Part shown: positions 26,166 through 34,415 of the stretch, piece after piece
Numbering within the stretch: position 1 is the first letter of the stretch
Layout of the letters: each line of letters starts with the position of its first letter
Assembly (NCBI RefSeq): GCF_014647975.1
Contig: NZ_BMQF01000016.1
Location: 124,001 to 188,000, forward strand
Length of the DNA stretch: 64,000 nucleotides
Source: Streptomyces fumigatiscleroticus
GTDB taxonomy: Bacteria; Actinomycetota; Actinomycetes; Streptomycetales; Streptomycetaceae
Direction of reading: 5' to 3'
Notes under the pieces: model-generated
What the model saw: only the letters and a program-made list of their open reading frames with translations
The model's database searches: none
What the model was told of the DNA's origin: nothing
Made by a program: the position numbers and the translations under genes

Positions 26166-27158
26166 GTGAAGATGCTCATCAACGTTCCCGAGACCGTGGT
26201 CGCGGACGCGCTGCGCGGTCTGGCGGCCGCCCATCCGGAGCTGACGGTGGACGTCGAGAACCGGGTGATCGTACGGCGGGACGCCCCCGTCGCCGGGAAG
26301 GTCGCCCTGATCTCCGGCGGCGGTTCCGGGCACGAGCCGCTGCACGGCGGGTTCGTCGGCCCCGGCATGCTGGCGGCGGCCTGCCCCGGCGAGGTGTTCA
26401 CCTCCCCGGTGCCCGACCAGATGGTGCGGGCCGCGGCGGCCGTGGACAGCGGTGCCGGGGTGCTCTTCGTCGTGAAGAACTACACCGGCGACGTGCTCAA
26501 CTTCGACATGGCCGCCGAGCTGGCCGAGGACGAGGGCATCCAGGTCGCGAAGGTCCTGGTCGACGACGATGTCGCCGTGACGGACAGCCTGTACACGGCC
26601 GGGCGGCGCGGTACGGGGGCGACGCTGTTCGTGGAGAAGATCGCGGGCGCCGCGGCCGAGGAGGGACAGCCGCTGGAGCGGGTGGAGGCGCTCGCGCGCC
26701 GGGTCAACGACAGCTCCCGCAGCTTCGGCGTGGCGCTGAGCGCGTGCACCACCCCGGCCAAGGGCAGCCCCACCTTCGATCTGCCGGCCGGGGAACTGGA
26801 GCTCGGCATCGGCATCCACGGCGAGCCCGGCCGGGAACGGCGGCCGATGATGACCTCGGGTGAGATCGCCGAGGCCGCCGTGGACGCGGTGCTGACCGAC
26901 CTCGCTCCGCGCAACCCCGTCCTGGTGCTGGTCAACGGCATGGGCGCCACCCCGCTGCTGGAGCTGTACGGCTTCAACGCCGAGGTGCAGCGGGTGCTGG
27001 CCGAGCGCGGTGTCGCCGTCGCCCGCACCCTCGTCGGCAACTACGTCACCTCCCTGGACATGGCGGGCGCCTCGGTCACCCTGTGCCAGGTCGACGAGGA
27101 GCTGCTGCGGCTGTGGGACGCGCCGGTGAAGACGCCGGGGCTGCGGTGGGGCATGTGA
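26166..27158 (+). CDS. dhaK: Dihydroxyacetone kinase subunit DhaK
   Basis: 330 aa. It binds dihydroxyacetone covalently: the hemiaminal-forming His is at position 218 (LGIGIHGEPG), the same number as in E. coli DhaK. GGGSGHEPLHGGFVGPGM and the catalytic-Asp region NGMGATPLLELYGF are present. It works with DhaL and DhaM to phosphorylate dihydroxyacetone with phosphate from PEP via the PTS. The GTG start lies behind a perfect AGGAGG. It is the first gene of dhaKLM. Confidence 0.95.
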   Translation: MKMLINVPETVVADALRGLAAAHPELTVDVENRVIVRRDAPVAGKVALISGGGSGHEPLHGGFVGPGMLAAACPGEVFTSPVPDQMVRAAAAVDSGAGVLFVVKNYTGDVLNFDMAAELAEDEGIQVAKVLVDDDVAVTDSLYTAGRRGTGATLFVEKIAGAAAEEGQPLERVEALARRVNDSSRSFGVALSACTTPAKGSPTFDLPAGELELGIGIHGEPGRERRPMMTSGEIAEAAVDAVLTDLAPRNPVLVLVNGMGATPLLELYGFNAEVQRVLAERGVAVARTLVGNYVTSLDMAGASVTLCQVDEELLRLWDAPVKTPGLRWGM

Positions 27159-27207
27159 CCGCCGCGGGGGAAAGGATCACGACGTACCTACCAGGCAAGG
27201 AGAACCA

Positions 27208-27807
27208 GTGCTCGACGCCGACTTCTTCCGCCGCTGGATGACGGCGGCCGCCGCTTCCGTCGACCGCGAGGCGGAACGGCTCACCGCCCTCGACTCCCCC
27301 ATCGGGGACGCCGACCACGGCAGCAATCTCCAGCGCGGCTTCAAGGCCGTCGCGGCCGATCTGGAGAAGGAGGCACCGGACACGCCCGGCGCGGTCCTGG
27401 TCCTCGCCGGGCGCCGGCTGATCTCGACGGTGGGCGGGGCCTCCGGGCCGCTGTACGGGACCCTGCTGCGCCGTACCGGCAAGGCGCTCGGCGACGCCGC
27501 GGAGGTGGACCGGGGGCAGCTGGCCGAGGCGCTGCGCACCGGGGTGAACGCGGTACGGACGCTCGGCGGTGCCGCGCCGGGCGACAAGACCATGCTCGAC
27601 GCGCTGGTGCCGGCCGCCGACGCGCTCGGCGACTCCTTCGCCGCGGCCCGCGCCGCCGCCGAGGAGGGTGCCGTGGCGACGACGCCGTTGCAGGCCCGCA
27701 AGGGCAGGGCGAGTTATCTCGGGGAGCGCAGCATCGGTCACCAGGATCCCGGTGCCACCTCGGCCGCGCTGCTCGTCGCCGCTCTCGCGGAGGTCGCCGG
27801 TGAGTGA
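27208..27807 (+). CDS. dhaL: Dihydroxyacetone kinase subunit DhaL
   Basis: 199 aa. The ADP-binding subunit with the Asp cluster SPIGDADHGSNLQRGF that holds two Mg ions, GGASGPLYGT, and the end SIGHQDPGATSAALL. It receives phosphate from DhaM and passes it to the DhaK-bound substrate. GTG start after AAGGAG, 49 bases behind dhaK. Confidence 0.95.
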   Translation: MLDADFFRRWMTAAAASVDREAERLTALDSPIGDADHGSNLQRGFKAVAADLEKEAPDTPGAVLVLAGRRLISTVGGASGPLYGTLLRRTGKALGDAAEVDRGQLAEALRTGVNAVRTLGGAAPGDKTMLDALVPAADALGDSFAAARAAAEEGAVATTPLQARKGRASYLGERSIGHQDPGATSAALLVAALAEVAGE

Positions 27808-28210
27808 CGGGAAGCTGGTCGGGATCGTGCTGGTGTCGCACAGCGCGGAGGTGGCCGCGTCGGTGGCCGAGCTGGCGAAGGGGCTGGCCGGCGCCGGGAC
27901 GGCGGTGCCCGTCGCGGCGGCGGGCGGCACCGAGGGCGGCGGGCTCGGCACCAGCGCCGAGCTGATCGCCGCGGCGGCGGCGTCCGTGGACCGGGGCGCC
28001 GGGGTCGCCGTCCTCACCGACCTGGGCAGCGCGGTGCTCACCGTCAAGGCGCTGCTCGCCGAGGGCGACGAACTCCCGGCCGGCACCCGCCTGGTGGACG
28101 CCCCGTTCGTCGAGGGCGCGGTGGCCGCGGTCGTCACGGCGTCGACGGGAGCCGACCTGGCGACGGTGGAGGCGGCGGCGACGGAGGCGTACTCCTACCG
28201 GAAGGTGTGA
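27800..28210 (+). CDS. dhaM: PTS-dependent dihydroxyacetone kinase phosphotransferase subunit DhaM
   Basis: 136 aa, only the EIIA-Man-like domain. The phosphoryl-accepting residue is His14 (IVLVSHSAEVA). The HPr and EI domains fused to DhaM in E. coli are absent, so phosphate must come from the general PTS proteins EI and HPr. The GTG start overlaps the dhaL end by 8 bases, giving coupled translation. It is the last gene of the operon. Confidence 0.92.
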   Translation: MSDGKLVGIVLVSHSAEVAASVAELAKGLAGAGTAVPVAAAGGTEGGGLGTSAELIAAAAASVDRGAGVAVLTDLGSAVLTVKALLAEGDELPAGTRLVDAPFVEGAVAAVVTASTGADLATVEAAATEAYSYRKV

Positions 28211-28247
28211 GGCACCGGGAGGTGTGAGGCACCGGGAGGTGTGAGGC
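28203..28247 (+). repeat. 17-bp tandem repeat at the end of dhaM
   Basis: AGGTGTGAGGCACCGGG occurs twice perfectly, then once partly (11 bases). The first copy contains the dhaM stop codon. It runs directly into the long hairpin at 28243. Confidence 0.85.
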
Positions 28248-28306
28248 CGGGGTGCGGGCCCACGAGTGCCGGACGCGCCCGGCCTCGGTGCCCGCACCCC
28301 GGCCTC
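28243..28306 (+). terminator. Long hairpin terminator of the dha operon
   Basis: GAGGCCGGGGTGCGGGC and its exact complement form a 17-bp perfect stem with a 30-base loop, 33 bases after dhaM. There is no T-tract. It likely ends dhaKLM transcription or protects its 3' end. Confidence 0.7.
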
Positions 28307-28410
28307 GTGCACACGCCCGCCGGGGCGTGCGTACACCGGCGGCTGTCGTACGGCCCACGAGCAGGCTTCGGGACGACGGCTGGGCCGCGGTCTGACGTCC
28401 GCCGGGCGGC

Positions 28411-29109
28411 TCAGCGGCCGCCTGCGTCGACGAAGCGCCTGGCCAGCCGTTCCCCGGTCCGCGCGGCGGCGGCCCGGTCCTCGACCGGCTGCACCCGGCT
28501 GTTCCGGAAGACGATGTAGGTGACGCCGGAGGCCGCGCCGCCGCCGCGCGGGTCGGGCGGCACGCCGAGGGCCTCGGCCGCGGCGTAGGAGGCCTCGCCG
28601 ATGATGTCCCGTGGTCCGATGTCGCCGACGACCGCGTACCGGACCCGGTCCCGGTGGACGACCGCCACGGCCGATCCGCCGGTGACGCCGTGCTCGCGGT
28701 GGTCCCAGAGGCCGCTGGGGGCGGGGACGACGACGAAGGGGAGGCGCTGGGCGTCCAGCGGGCGGCCGTCGGACTGCCGGTAGGCGGTGTCGGCGGTGAA
28801 CAGCGGGTCGGTGCGGCGGTTGCAGCGGGGACCGGGCAGGCCGTCGCAGTCGATGTCCATGTCGGCCTTCCAGAAGACGGCCTCGCGGGTGCCGCAGACG
28901 GGGATGTCCGCGGGCGCCCCCGCGTCGCTGCGGTACCGGCCGTGGGAGACGGGGGCGCAGTCGCGCACCGCGGCCAGCAGCTCGGCGGCGCTCACGGCGC
29001 CCTCCTGCCGGGCCACGGGTGCCATGACGGGCGCCTCGGCGGCGGGGATCGCCGCGGGGGCGAGCAGGGCGGCGCCGGCCGCCAGCAGGGTCAGCGACTC
29101 AAGACGCAC
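28411..29109 (-). CDS. Secreted GH75 chitosanase
   Basis: 232 aa. A signal peptide (1-25) precedes a GH75 catalytic domain: FWKADMDIDCDGLPGPRCN (about 79-97) with the acidic cluster, LPFVVVPAPSG, VVGDIGPRDIIGEASYAAA with the conserved Glu, and SGVTYIVFRNS. It would cleave chitosan chains outside the cell. The GTG at 29109 is chosen because GGGGAGG lies 8 bases upstream and the signal peptide begins there; the frame is open upstream but holds no domain. A DasR-like site lies about 350 bases upstream, next to the divergent FN3 gene. Confidence 0.88.
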   Translation of the reverse strand: MRLESLTLLAAGAALLAPAAIPAAEAPVMAPVARQEGAVSAAELLAAVRDCAPVSHGRYRSDAGAPADIPVCGTREAVFWKADMDIDCDGLPGPRCNRRTDPLFTADTAYRQSDGRPLDAQRLPFVVVPAPSGLWDHREHGVTGGSAVAVVHRDRVRYAVVGDIGPRDIIGEASYAAAEALGVPPDPRGGGAASGVTYIVFRNSRVQPVEDRAAAARTGERLARRFVDAGGR

Positions 29110-29321
29110 GAGGGGAACCTCCCCGGGAAGACCTGACGGGCACTCGGCCGTATCCGTTCCCGGAACGGCCGTCCGGCCACCCAGGGGGGCGGCCGGACGG
29201 CCCAATGCCCGAAGGGGCGCCCGACGGGGGCCGGGGACACACGGGCCGACGTCGGCCTCCGTGTCCCCGGCCGCCCGGGCCGGCGCGGGATCAGCGACGA
29301 CAGCGGTCCGCGCCACAGGCA

Positions 29322-29350
29322 TGAACTCCCCGTCCTGCGCGGGGACTTCA
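29322..29350 (+). mobile_element. Possible relic of an IS200/IS605 (TnpB-type) right-end hairpin
   Basis: TGAA-ct-CCCCG-tcctgcg-CGGGG-ac-TTCA is a nested inverted repeat. The sequence after it (TTCAGCCGTGAGGAGCTTCA) resembles the subterminal hairpin tails of TnpB/OrfB elements. No tnpA or tnpB reading frame remains, so only an end fragment could be present. Chance similarity is possible. Confidence 0.25.
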
Positions 29351-29459
29351 GCCGTGAGGAGCTTCAGCATACGTAACTCCACCGGGTGATACGTAACTCC
29401 GCCGGGCGAGCACTCACCGGGCAGCCGCCCCCTTGAAGTGAGCGCGTCAGCGGGCGCAT

Positions 29460-29475
29460 ATTGGTCCGGACCATT
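29460..29475. promoter_or_regulatory. DasR-responsive element (dre)-like site
   Basis: The core TGGTCCGGACCA is a perfect 12-bp palindrome. It matches the known dre core TGGTCTAGACCA except for the central two bases. It lies 37 bases before the start of the FN3 lipoprotein and upstream of the divergent chitosanase, which fits DasR control of chitin/chitosan genes. Confidence 0.5.
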
Positions 29476-29511
29476 ACCGTCCGACCACGTCCGACCGTCC
29501 GGGAGGCAGTC

Positions 29512-30507
29512 GTGCGAGGCGTTCCCGTTCCCGCCGCCCTGCGCCGCTGCGCCCTGGTGTCCGCGATGTGCGCCGTGGCCGCGTCCTGCGGCGGCCCGGG
29601 CGCGGCGGGCGGCGGCGACAGCGGGCTGCCCGGGCCCCCGACCGGCGTGACCGCCACCGCGGGCAGCGCGACCAGCGTCCACGTCATGTGGAACGCGGTG
29701 GCCCCGGACGCCCGCATCGACGGGTACGCGGTGTACCGCGGCCCCACGAAGGTGAAGGACGTACCCGGTTCGGAGCACATGGTCGACGTCACCCGGCTGC
29801 GGCCGTCCACCACCTACGTCTTCACCGTGCGGGCGCGGGACTCCGGCGGACGCCTCGGGCCGCGCAGCCGTCAGGTGCGGGCGACGACGCCCGCCGCCGC
29901 CCCGGCCGACCGCTCGGCGCCGACGCCGCCGGGCGGGCTGCGCGGCCGGGCGGCCGGCAGCCGGGCGGTCCAGCTGTCCTGGTCGGCGTCGCGGGACGAC
30001 CGGGAGGTGGTGTCGTACGACATCGAGCAGGGCGGCACCAGGATCCACAGCGTGGGCGGGAGCCAGACGGCGGCCGTGGTCACCGGGCTGCGGCCTGGCA
30101 CCCGGTACTCCTTCACCGTCCGCGCCCGGGACGCGGCCGGCCATCTCTCCCCCGCCGGTGCCGCGGTCCGGCTCACCACCCCGGGCGACGACGACGGGCG
30201 CGCCACCGCACCCACCGGTCTGCGGGCGACCGCCCGCCGGGCCGGCGGCGCGTACTACATCGACCTCGCCTGGACCCTGCCGCGCACGGACGGCGTGGTC
30301 ACCGAGTACCAGATCCATCTGGACGGACGCCCGGCCACCTCCCTGGTCTACGGCGGGGACGCGCCGCGCGACCGGGCGGCGTACAGCTTCTACGCGGGCG
30401 AGGACGCCGGTGTCACCCACCGGGTGCGGATCCGCGCCAAGCTGCCGGACGGGACCTGGGGCGGCTTCTCGGCCCAGCGGACGGTGATGACCGGCGCACC
30501 CCGGTGA
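29512..30507 (+). CDS. Lipoprotein with three fibronectin type III domains
   Basis: 331 aa. A lipobox AASC puts the lipidated Cys at 26. Three FN3 domains follow at about 38-128, 140-228 and 238-330, shown by repeats of PPTGVTATAGS, GYAVYRG, LRPSTTYVFTVRARDSGG and their variants. No catalytic domain is present, so it may hold carbohydrate or act as a surface spacer. In Streptomyces such FN3 repeats usually accompany chitin and polysaccharide hydrolases; the divergent gene is a GH75 chitosanase. The GTG start follows GGGAGG. Control by DasR is suggested by the palindrome just upstream. Confidence 0.85.
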   Translation: MRGVPVPAALRRCALVSAMCAVAASCGGPGAAGGGDSGLPGPPTGVTATAGSATSVHVMWNAVAPDARIDGYAVYRGPTKVKDVPGSEHMVDVTRLRPSTTYVFTVRARDSGGRLGPRSRQVRATTPAAAPADRSAPTPPGGLRGRAAGSRAVQLSWSASRDDREVVSYDIEQGGTRIHSVGGSQTAAVVTGLRPGTRYSFTVRARDAAGHLSPAGAAVRLTTPGDDDGRATAPTGLRATARRAGGAYYIDLAWTLPRTDGVVTEYQIHLDGRPATSLVYGGDAPRDRAAYSFYAGEDAGVTHRVRIRAKLPDGTWGGFSAQRTVMTGAPR

Positions 30508-30663
30508 GAAGCCGGACCGGCCCGTGTCACCTGCGCGGACGCGCCCGGCGTGCGGGCCGGGCCGGGACCGCGTTGGCTGCCGCTGAGGCAGCACGGGCGT
30601 TCCCCGATCCTCGGCGGCGCCACGGACGCACCGCCGACCGTGCCGCCGGAGGGCAGTTCACCC

Positions 30664-31221
30664 ATGCGCACACTCCAGCCACTCCTCCGCCCGGGCGTGA
30701 CCCTCGTCGCCGCCGCGCTGCCCCTCGCCCCGGCCGCCGGAGCGGCCGTCGCGGCCTCGGGGATCTCGGTGAGCACCAGCGGCACGACGGTCTCGGTGAC
30801 GACCGGCGCGTGCAGCCGGATCGGCGACCGGTGGGGCACCGCCTCCCTGCTCAACAGCGGCCAGACCACCTTCGCCCAGGGCCGCCAGCTGCCGCTGTCG
30901 GGCACCGCCGCCGGCCAGTCCGCCACCTGGCCGTATGTCGGCGCGGGCACCTACACGGTCGTCGTCATGTGCTCCAACGGCAACACCGCGGGCACCCAGT
31001 CCGTCATCGTCTCCCCCGCCGCCGCACCCTCCCGCGCCGCCTCCAGGGCCCCGACCATCTCCGCCACGGCCTCGCCGTCCCGGGGCGTCATGGGCGGTCT
31101 CGGCGGGACCGCCCGGGACTACGGCACCGTGACCCTGGTGGCGGGCGGTGCGCTGGTCGGGGCCGGGACGGTCGGCGCGGCCTGGTATCTGCGCAGCCGC
31201 ACCCGGCCGCGCCGGTACTGA
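30664..31221 (+). CDS. Secreted protein with C-terminal membrane anchor, unknown function
   Basis: 185 aa. A signal peptide (1-31), an extracellular beta-rich domain with one Cys pair (TTGACSRIG, VVMCSNG), a Ser/Ala/Pro-rich linker, and a C-terminal TM helix followed by an RSRTRPRRY tail. This layout is typical of Streptomyces cell-surface proteins retained in the membrane. I do not recognise the family. GGAGGG precedes the ATG. Confidence 0.75.
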   Translation: MRTLQPLLRPGVTLVAAALPLAPAAGAAVAASGISVSTSGTTVSVTTGACSRIGDRWGTASLLNSGQTTFAQGRQLPLSGTAAGQSATWPYVGAGTYTVVVMCSNGNTAGTQSVIVSPAAAPSRAASRAPTISATASPSRGVMGGLGGTARDYGTVTLVAGGALVGAGTVGAAWYLRSRTRPRRY

Positions 31222-31255
31222 CCCGGCCGTCCGGTCCGGCCGTTCCCGCCCGCCG

Positions 31256-31807
31256 TCAGGCCGGCTCCTGGCCGGGCAGCTCGGCGAACTCCGCCAGCGC
31301 GTGTCTGAGCCACCGCGTCCAGAAGGTCTCCAGGTCGATGCCGGCCCGCAGCACCAGGTGCTGCAACCGGTCCGGGGCGGTGTCCTTGCCGGGCGGGAAG
31401 TCGCGCCGCTCGATCTCCTCGTACTCCGCCAGCTGGCGTTCGTGCAGCTCGAGATGGCGCCGCAGATCGGACTCCAGGCCCGCGGTGCCGACCACGGCGG
31501 CGGCCCGCAGCCGCAGCAGCAGCGCGTCCCGCAGCGGCTTGGGGTCCTGCTCGGCGGCGGTCCAGCGGGCCAGTTCGGCGCGGCCCGCGGGCAGGACCTC
31601 GTAGCTCTTCTTCTGCCCGCGGGCCGGCTGCTCGGCCGGCAGCGCCCGGATCAGGCCCTCGGCCTCCAGTTTTCCCAGTTCGCGATAGATCTGCTGGTGC
31701 GTCGCCGACCAGAAGTAGCCGATCGACCGGTCGAACCGGCGGGTCAGCTCCAGCCCCGAGGACGGCTTCTCGAGCAGGGCGGTGAGGATCGCGTGCGGGA
31801 GTGACAT
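31256..31807 (-). CDS. PadR-family transcriptional regulator
   Basis: 183 aa. An N-terminal PadR winged helix (LPHAILTALLEKPSSGLELT, YFWSATHQQIYRELGKLEAE) is followed by a long helical dimerisation domain (subfamily 2). It sits 41 bases behind fadH on the same strand, so it is probably co-transcribed. It is a good candidate for repressing its own operon through the perfect palindrome in front of fadH. The inducer could be an unsaturated acyl-CoA or a phenolic (inference). Confidence 0.88.
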   Translation of the reverse strand: MSLPHAILTALLEKPSSGLELTRRFDRSIGYFWSATHQQIYRELGKLEAEGLIRALPAEQPARGQKKSYEVLPAGRAELARWTAAEQDPKPLRDALLLRLRAAAVVGTAGLESDLRRHLELHERQLAEYEEIERRDFPPGKDTAPDRLQHLVLRAGIDLETFWTRWLRHALAEFAELPGQEPA

Positions 31808-31848
31808 GGGGTCATCCTAGGGACGGCCCCCGACGGCCGGGACGGGTC

Positions 31849-33864
31849 CTACAGGGCGGCGGCCAGCTCCGTGCCCTGCTTGATCGCACGCTTGGCGTCC
31901 AGCTCGGCGGCCACGTCGGCACCGCCGATCAGATGGGCGCTCCGCCCGGCGGCCACCAGCTCCCCGTACAGGTCGCGGCGCGGTTCCTGGCCCGTGCACA
32001 GGACGATCGTGTCGACCTCGAGCACGGTGGACTCGCCGTCGACCGTGACATGCAGCCCGGCGTCGTCGATCCGGTCGTAGCGCACGCCCGGGACCATGGT
32101 GACGCCGCGGTGCTTGAGCTCGGTGCGGTGGATCCAGCCGGTGGTCCTGCCGAGTCCGGCGCCGACCTTGGTCGTTCTGCGCTGGAGCAGGTGGACGGTG
32201 CGCGGCGGGGCGGGGCGCTCGGGCGCGGCCAGTCCGCCCGGCGCGCGGTAGTCCATGTCGACGCCCCAGTTGCGGAAGTACGTCTCCGGGTCCTCGTGGG
32301 CCTTGTCGCCGCCGTCGGTGAGGTACGCGGCGACGTCGAAGCCGATGCCGCCGGCGCCGAGGACCGCGACCCGGTCGCCGACGGGGGCGCCGTCCCTGAG
32401 GACGTCGAGGTAGCCGAGGACGCTGGGGTGGTCGACGCCCGGGATGTCGGGGACGCGCGGGGTGACGCCGGTGGCGACCACGATCTCGTCGAAGCCGTCC
32501 AGGTCGGCGGCGGTGACGGGGGTGTTCAGCCGGACGTCCACGCCCTGCTCGGCCAGCCGGGTGCGGAAGTAGCGCAGCGTCTCGTCGAACTCCTGCTTGC
32601 CGGGGACCTTGCGGGCCACGTCGAGCTGGCCGCCGATCTCGCCCGCGGCGTCGAAGAGCGTGACGTCGTGGCCGCGTTCGGCCGCCGTCACCGCGCAGGC
32701 CAGCCCGGCCGGGCCCGCGCCGGCCACCGCGACGCGTTTGCGCAGCCGGGTCGGGGAGAGCACCAGCTCGGTCTCGTGGCAGGCGCGCGGATTGACCAGG
32801 CAGGAGGTGAGCTTCCCGCTGAAGGTGTGGTCGAGGCAGGCCTGGTTGCAGCCGATGCAGGTGTTGATCGCCTCGGGCCGGCCGGCCGCGGCCTTGGCGA
32901 CGAAGTCGGGGTCGGCGAGCATCGGGCGGGCCAGGGAGACCATGTCGGCGCACCCCTCGGCGAGCAGCCGCTCGGCCAGCTCGGGGGTGTTGATCCGGTT
33001 GGTGGTGACGAGCGGGACCGTCACCTCGCCCATGAGCCGCTTGGTGACCCAGGTGTACGCCCCGCGCGGCACCGAGGTGGCGATGGTCGGGATGCGGGCC
33101 TCGTGCCAGCCGATGCCGGTGTTGATGATCGTGGCCCCGGCGGCCTCGACGGCCCGGGCGAGGGTGATCACCTCGTCCAGCGTGGAGCCGCCGTCCACCA
33201 GGTCCAGCATGGACAGCCGGTAGACGACGATGAAGTCCTCGCCGACCGCCTCCCGCACCCGACGGACGATCTCCACCGGGAAGCGCATCCGGTTCTCGTA
33301 CGAGCCGCCCCAGCGGTCGGTGCGGTGGTTGGTCCGCGCCGCGACGAACTCGTTGATCAGGTAGCCCTCGGAGCCCATGATCTCCACGCCGTCGTACCCG
33401 GCCGACCGGGCCAGACGGGCGGTGCGGACGTAGTCGTCGACGGTCCGCTCGACCTCGGCGCCGGTGAGCTCGCGCGGCACGTGCGGGCTGATCGGCGCCT
33501 TCAGCGGGCTCGGCGCGACGAGGCCGGGGTGGTAGGCGTACCGGCCGAAGTGCAGGATCTGGAGCGCGATCCGGCCGCCCTCGCGGTGCACGGCGTCGGT
33601 GACGACCCGGTGCCGCCCGGCCTCGGCCTCGGTGGTGAGCTTGGCGCCGCCCTCGTAGGGCCGGCCCTCCTCGTTGGGCGCGATGCCGCCGGTGACGATC
33701 AGGCCCACTCCGCCGCGGGCGCGGGCCGCGTAGAAGGCCGCCATCCGCTCGAAGCCGCGCTCGGCCTCCTCCAGGCCTACGTGCATGGAGCCCATGAGGA
33801 CGCGGTTGGGCAGCGTGGTGAAGCCCAGGTCGAGCGGGCTCAGCAGGTGCGGGTAACGGCTCAT
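31849..33864 (-). CDS. fadH: NADPH-dependent 2,4-dienoyl-CoA reductase
   Basis: 671 aa, the normal FadH length. It has an N-terminal Old-Yellow-Enzyme-like FMN barrel, a 4Fe-4S cluster with Cys336, Cys339, Cys343 and Cys355 (CIGCNQAC), the FAD motif VAVAGAGPAGLACAVTAAERG, and the NADPH motif VAVLGAGGIGFDVAAYL. It reduces 2,4-dienoyl-CoA during breakdown of polyunsaturated fatty acids. Its promoter shows a -35 TTGCAC and -10 TAGAAC overlapped by a palindrome. It leads the fadH-padR operon. Confidence 0.94.
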   Translation of the reverse strand: MSRYPHLLSPLDLGFTTLPNRVLMGSMHVGLEEAERGFERMAAFYAARARGGVGLIVTGGIAPNEEGRPYEGGAKLTTEAEAGRHRVVTDAVHREGGRIALQILHFGRYAYHPGLVAPSPLKAPISPHVPRELTGAEVERTVDDYVRTARLARSAGYDGVEIMGSEGYLINEFVAARTNHRTDRWGGSYENRMRFPVEIVRRVREAVGEDFIVVYRLSMLDLVDGGSTLDEVITLARAVEAAGATIINTGIGWHEARIPTIATSVPRGAYTWVTKRLMGEVTVPLVTTNRINTPELAERLLAEGCADMVSLARPMLADPDFVAKAAAGRPEAINTCIGCNQACLDHTFSGKLTSCLVNPRACHETELVLSPTRLRKRVAVAGAGPAGLACAVTAAERGHDVTLFDAAGEIGGQLDVARKVPGKQEFDETLRYFRTRLAEQGVDVRLNTPVTAADLDGFDEIVVATGVTPRVPDIPGVDHPSVLGYLDVLRDGAPVGDRVAVLGAGGIGFDVAAYLTDGGDKAHEDPETYFRNWGVDMDYRAPGGLAAPERPAPPRTVHLLQRRTTKVGAGLGRTTGWIHRTELKHRGVTMVPGVRYDRIDDAGLHVTVDGESTVLEVDTIVLCTGQEPRRDLYGELVAAGRSAHLIGGADVAAELDAKRAIKQGTELAAAL

Positions 33865-33887
33865 CGGGCCCTCCGTGCGCGGTGACG

Positions 33888-33936
33888 TGCCTCTGTTCTA
33901 GAGGACGCCCCACCCTTTGTGCAACTAGTTGCACAA
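33888..33936 (-). promoter_or_regulatory. fadH promoter with perfect 20-bp operator
   Basis: TTGTGCAACTAGTTGCACAA at 33917-33936 is a perfect palindrome. On the minus strand its end supplies the -35 TTGCAC; 18 bases later comes TAGAAC as -10. A protein bound there would block RNA polymerase. The downstream padR gene is the obvious candidate. Confidence 0.7.
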
Positions 33937-34010
33937 TGAGGTGGCGCACAGCGGACCCGAGGGCCGTGCGGACATCCGCCCGCTCACCCGTCCGGGCCAA
34001 CGGCCCGCAC

Positions 34011-34415
34011 TCAGTGGCTCGACAGCAGCAGATGCAGGTCGCGCTCCTGGTCCCCGGAGGCCCCGCACAGGTCCCGCACGGTGAACAGGTCGTCCAGAGT
34101 GGTCCGGAACTCCTCGATCGCCCAGTAGCCGCCCTGCACGTCGGCCGTCACGGAGGCGTCGAGCCGCACCGGGTCGCAGTGGCCCCGGTGCTCGCCCACG
34201 TCGTAGGTGCCGAGCCACACGGTCGGACGCACCTCGTGGTAGTCCCTCGGCACCTCGCCCGAGCGCCGGTCGGACGAGAAGCACGCGCACAGGGCGTCGA
34301 ACACGATCCGGGCGTCCTCCTTGCTGCATCCGCTCAGCTCCACCGACACGGTCTCCGGGTGTCCTCGCTCGCCCACCGTCGTGACGGATCCCGCGTGCGG
34401 TCGCTCGCCAGCCAT
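34011..34415 (-). CDS. Conserved Streptomyces hypothetical protein
   Basis: 134 aa, acidic and soluble, with no TM or signal. It contains VSVELSGCSKEDARIVFDAL, TVWLGTYDVGE and a C-terminal ASGDQERDLHLLLSSH. I recall this pattern from uncharacterised Streptomyces proteins but no function is known. The ATG at 34415 has GAGAGGAGCG upstream; an earlier ATG at 34451 lacks one. Confidence 0.7.
   Translation of the reverse strand: MAGERPHAGSVTTVGERGHPETVSVELSGCSKEDARIVFDALCACFSSDRRSGEVPRDYHEVRPTVWLGTYDVGEHRGHCDPVRLDASVTADVQGGYWAIEEFRTTLDDLFTVRDLCGASGDQERDLHLLLSSH

Larger units (their letters stand above)
29110..29511. other. Divergent control region between chitosanase and FN3 lipoprotein
   Basis: 402 bases. 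It holds a 7-bp inverted repeat CCGTTCC-c-GGAACGG at 29153-29167, a hairpin resembling an IS200/IS605 right end at 29322-29350, two near-identical copies of GGGTGATACGTAACTCC-type sequence around 29365-29402, and a DasR-like palindrome at 29460-29475. I see no complete extra gene. Confidence 0.5.

Noticed and set aside
29110..29370. An N-terminal extension of the chitosanase starting at ATG 29370
   Set aside because: That start has a fair ribosome site, but the extension would bury the signal peptide that begins at GTG 29109, and it has low-complexity content.
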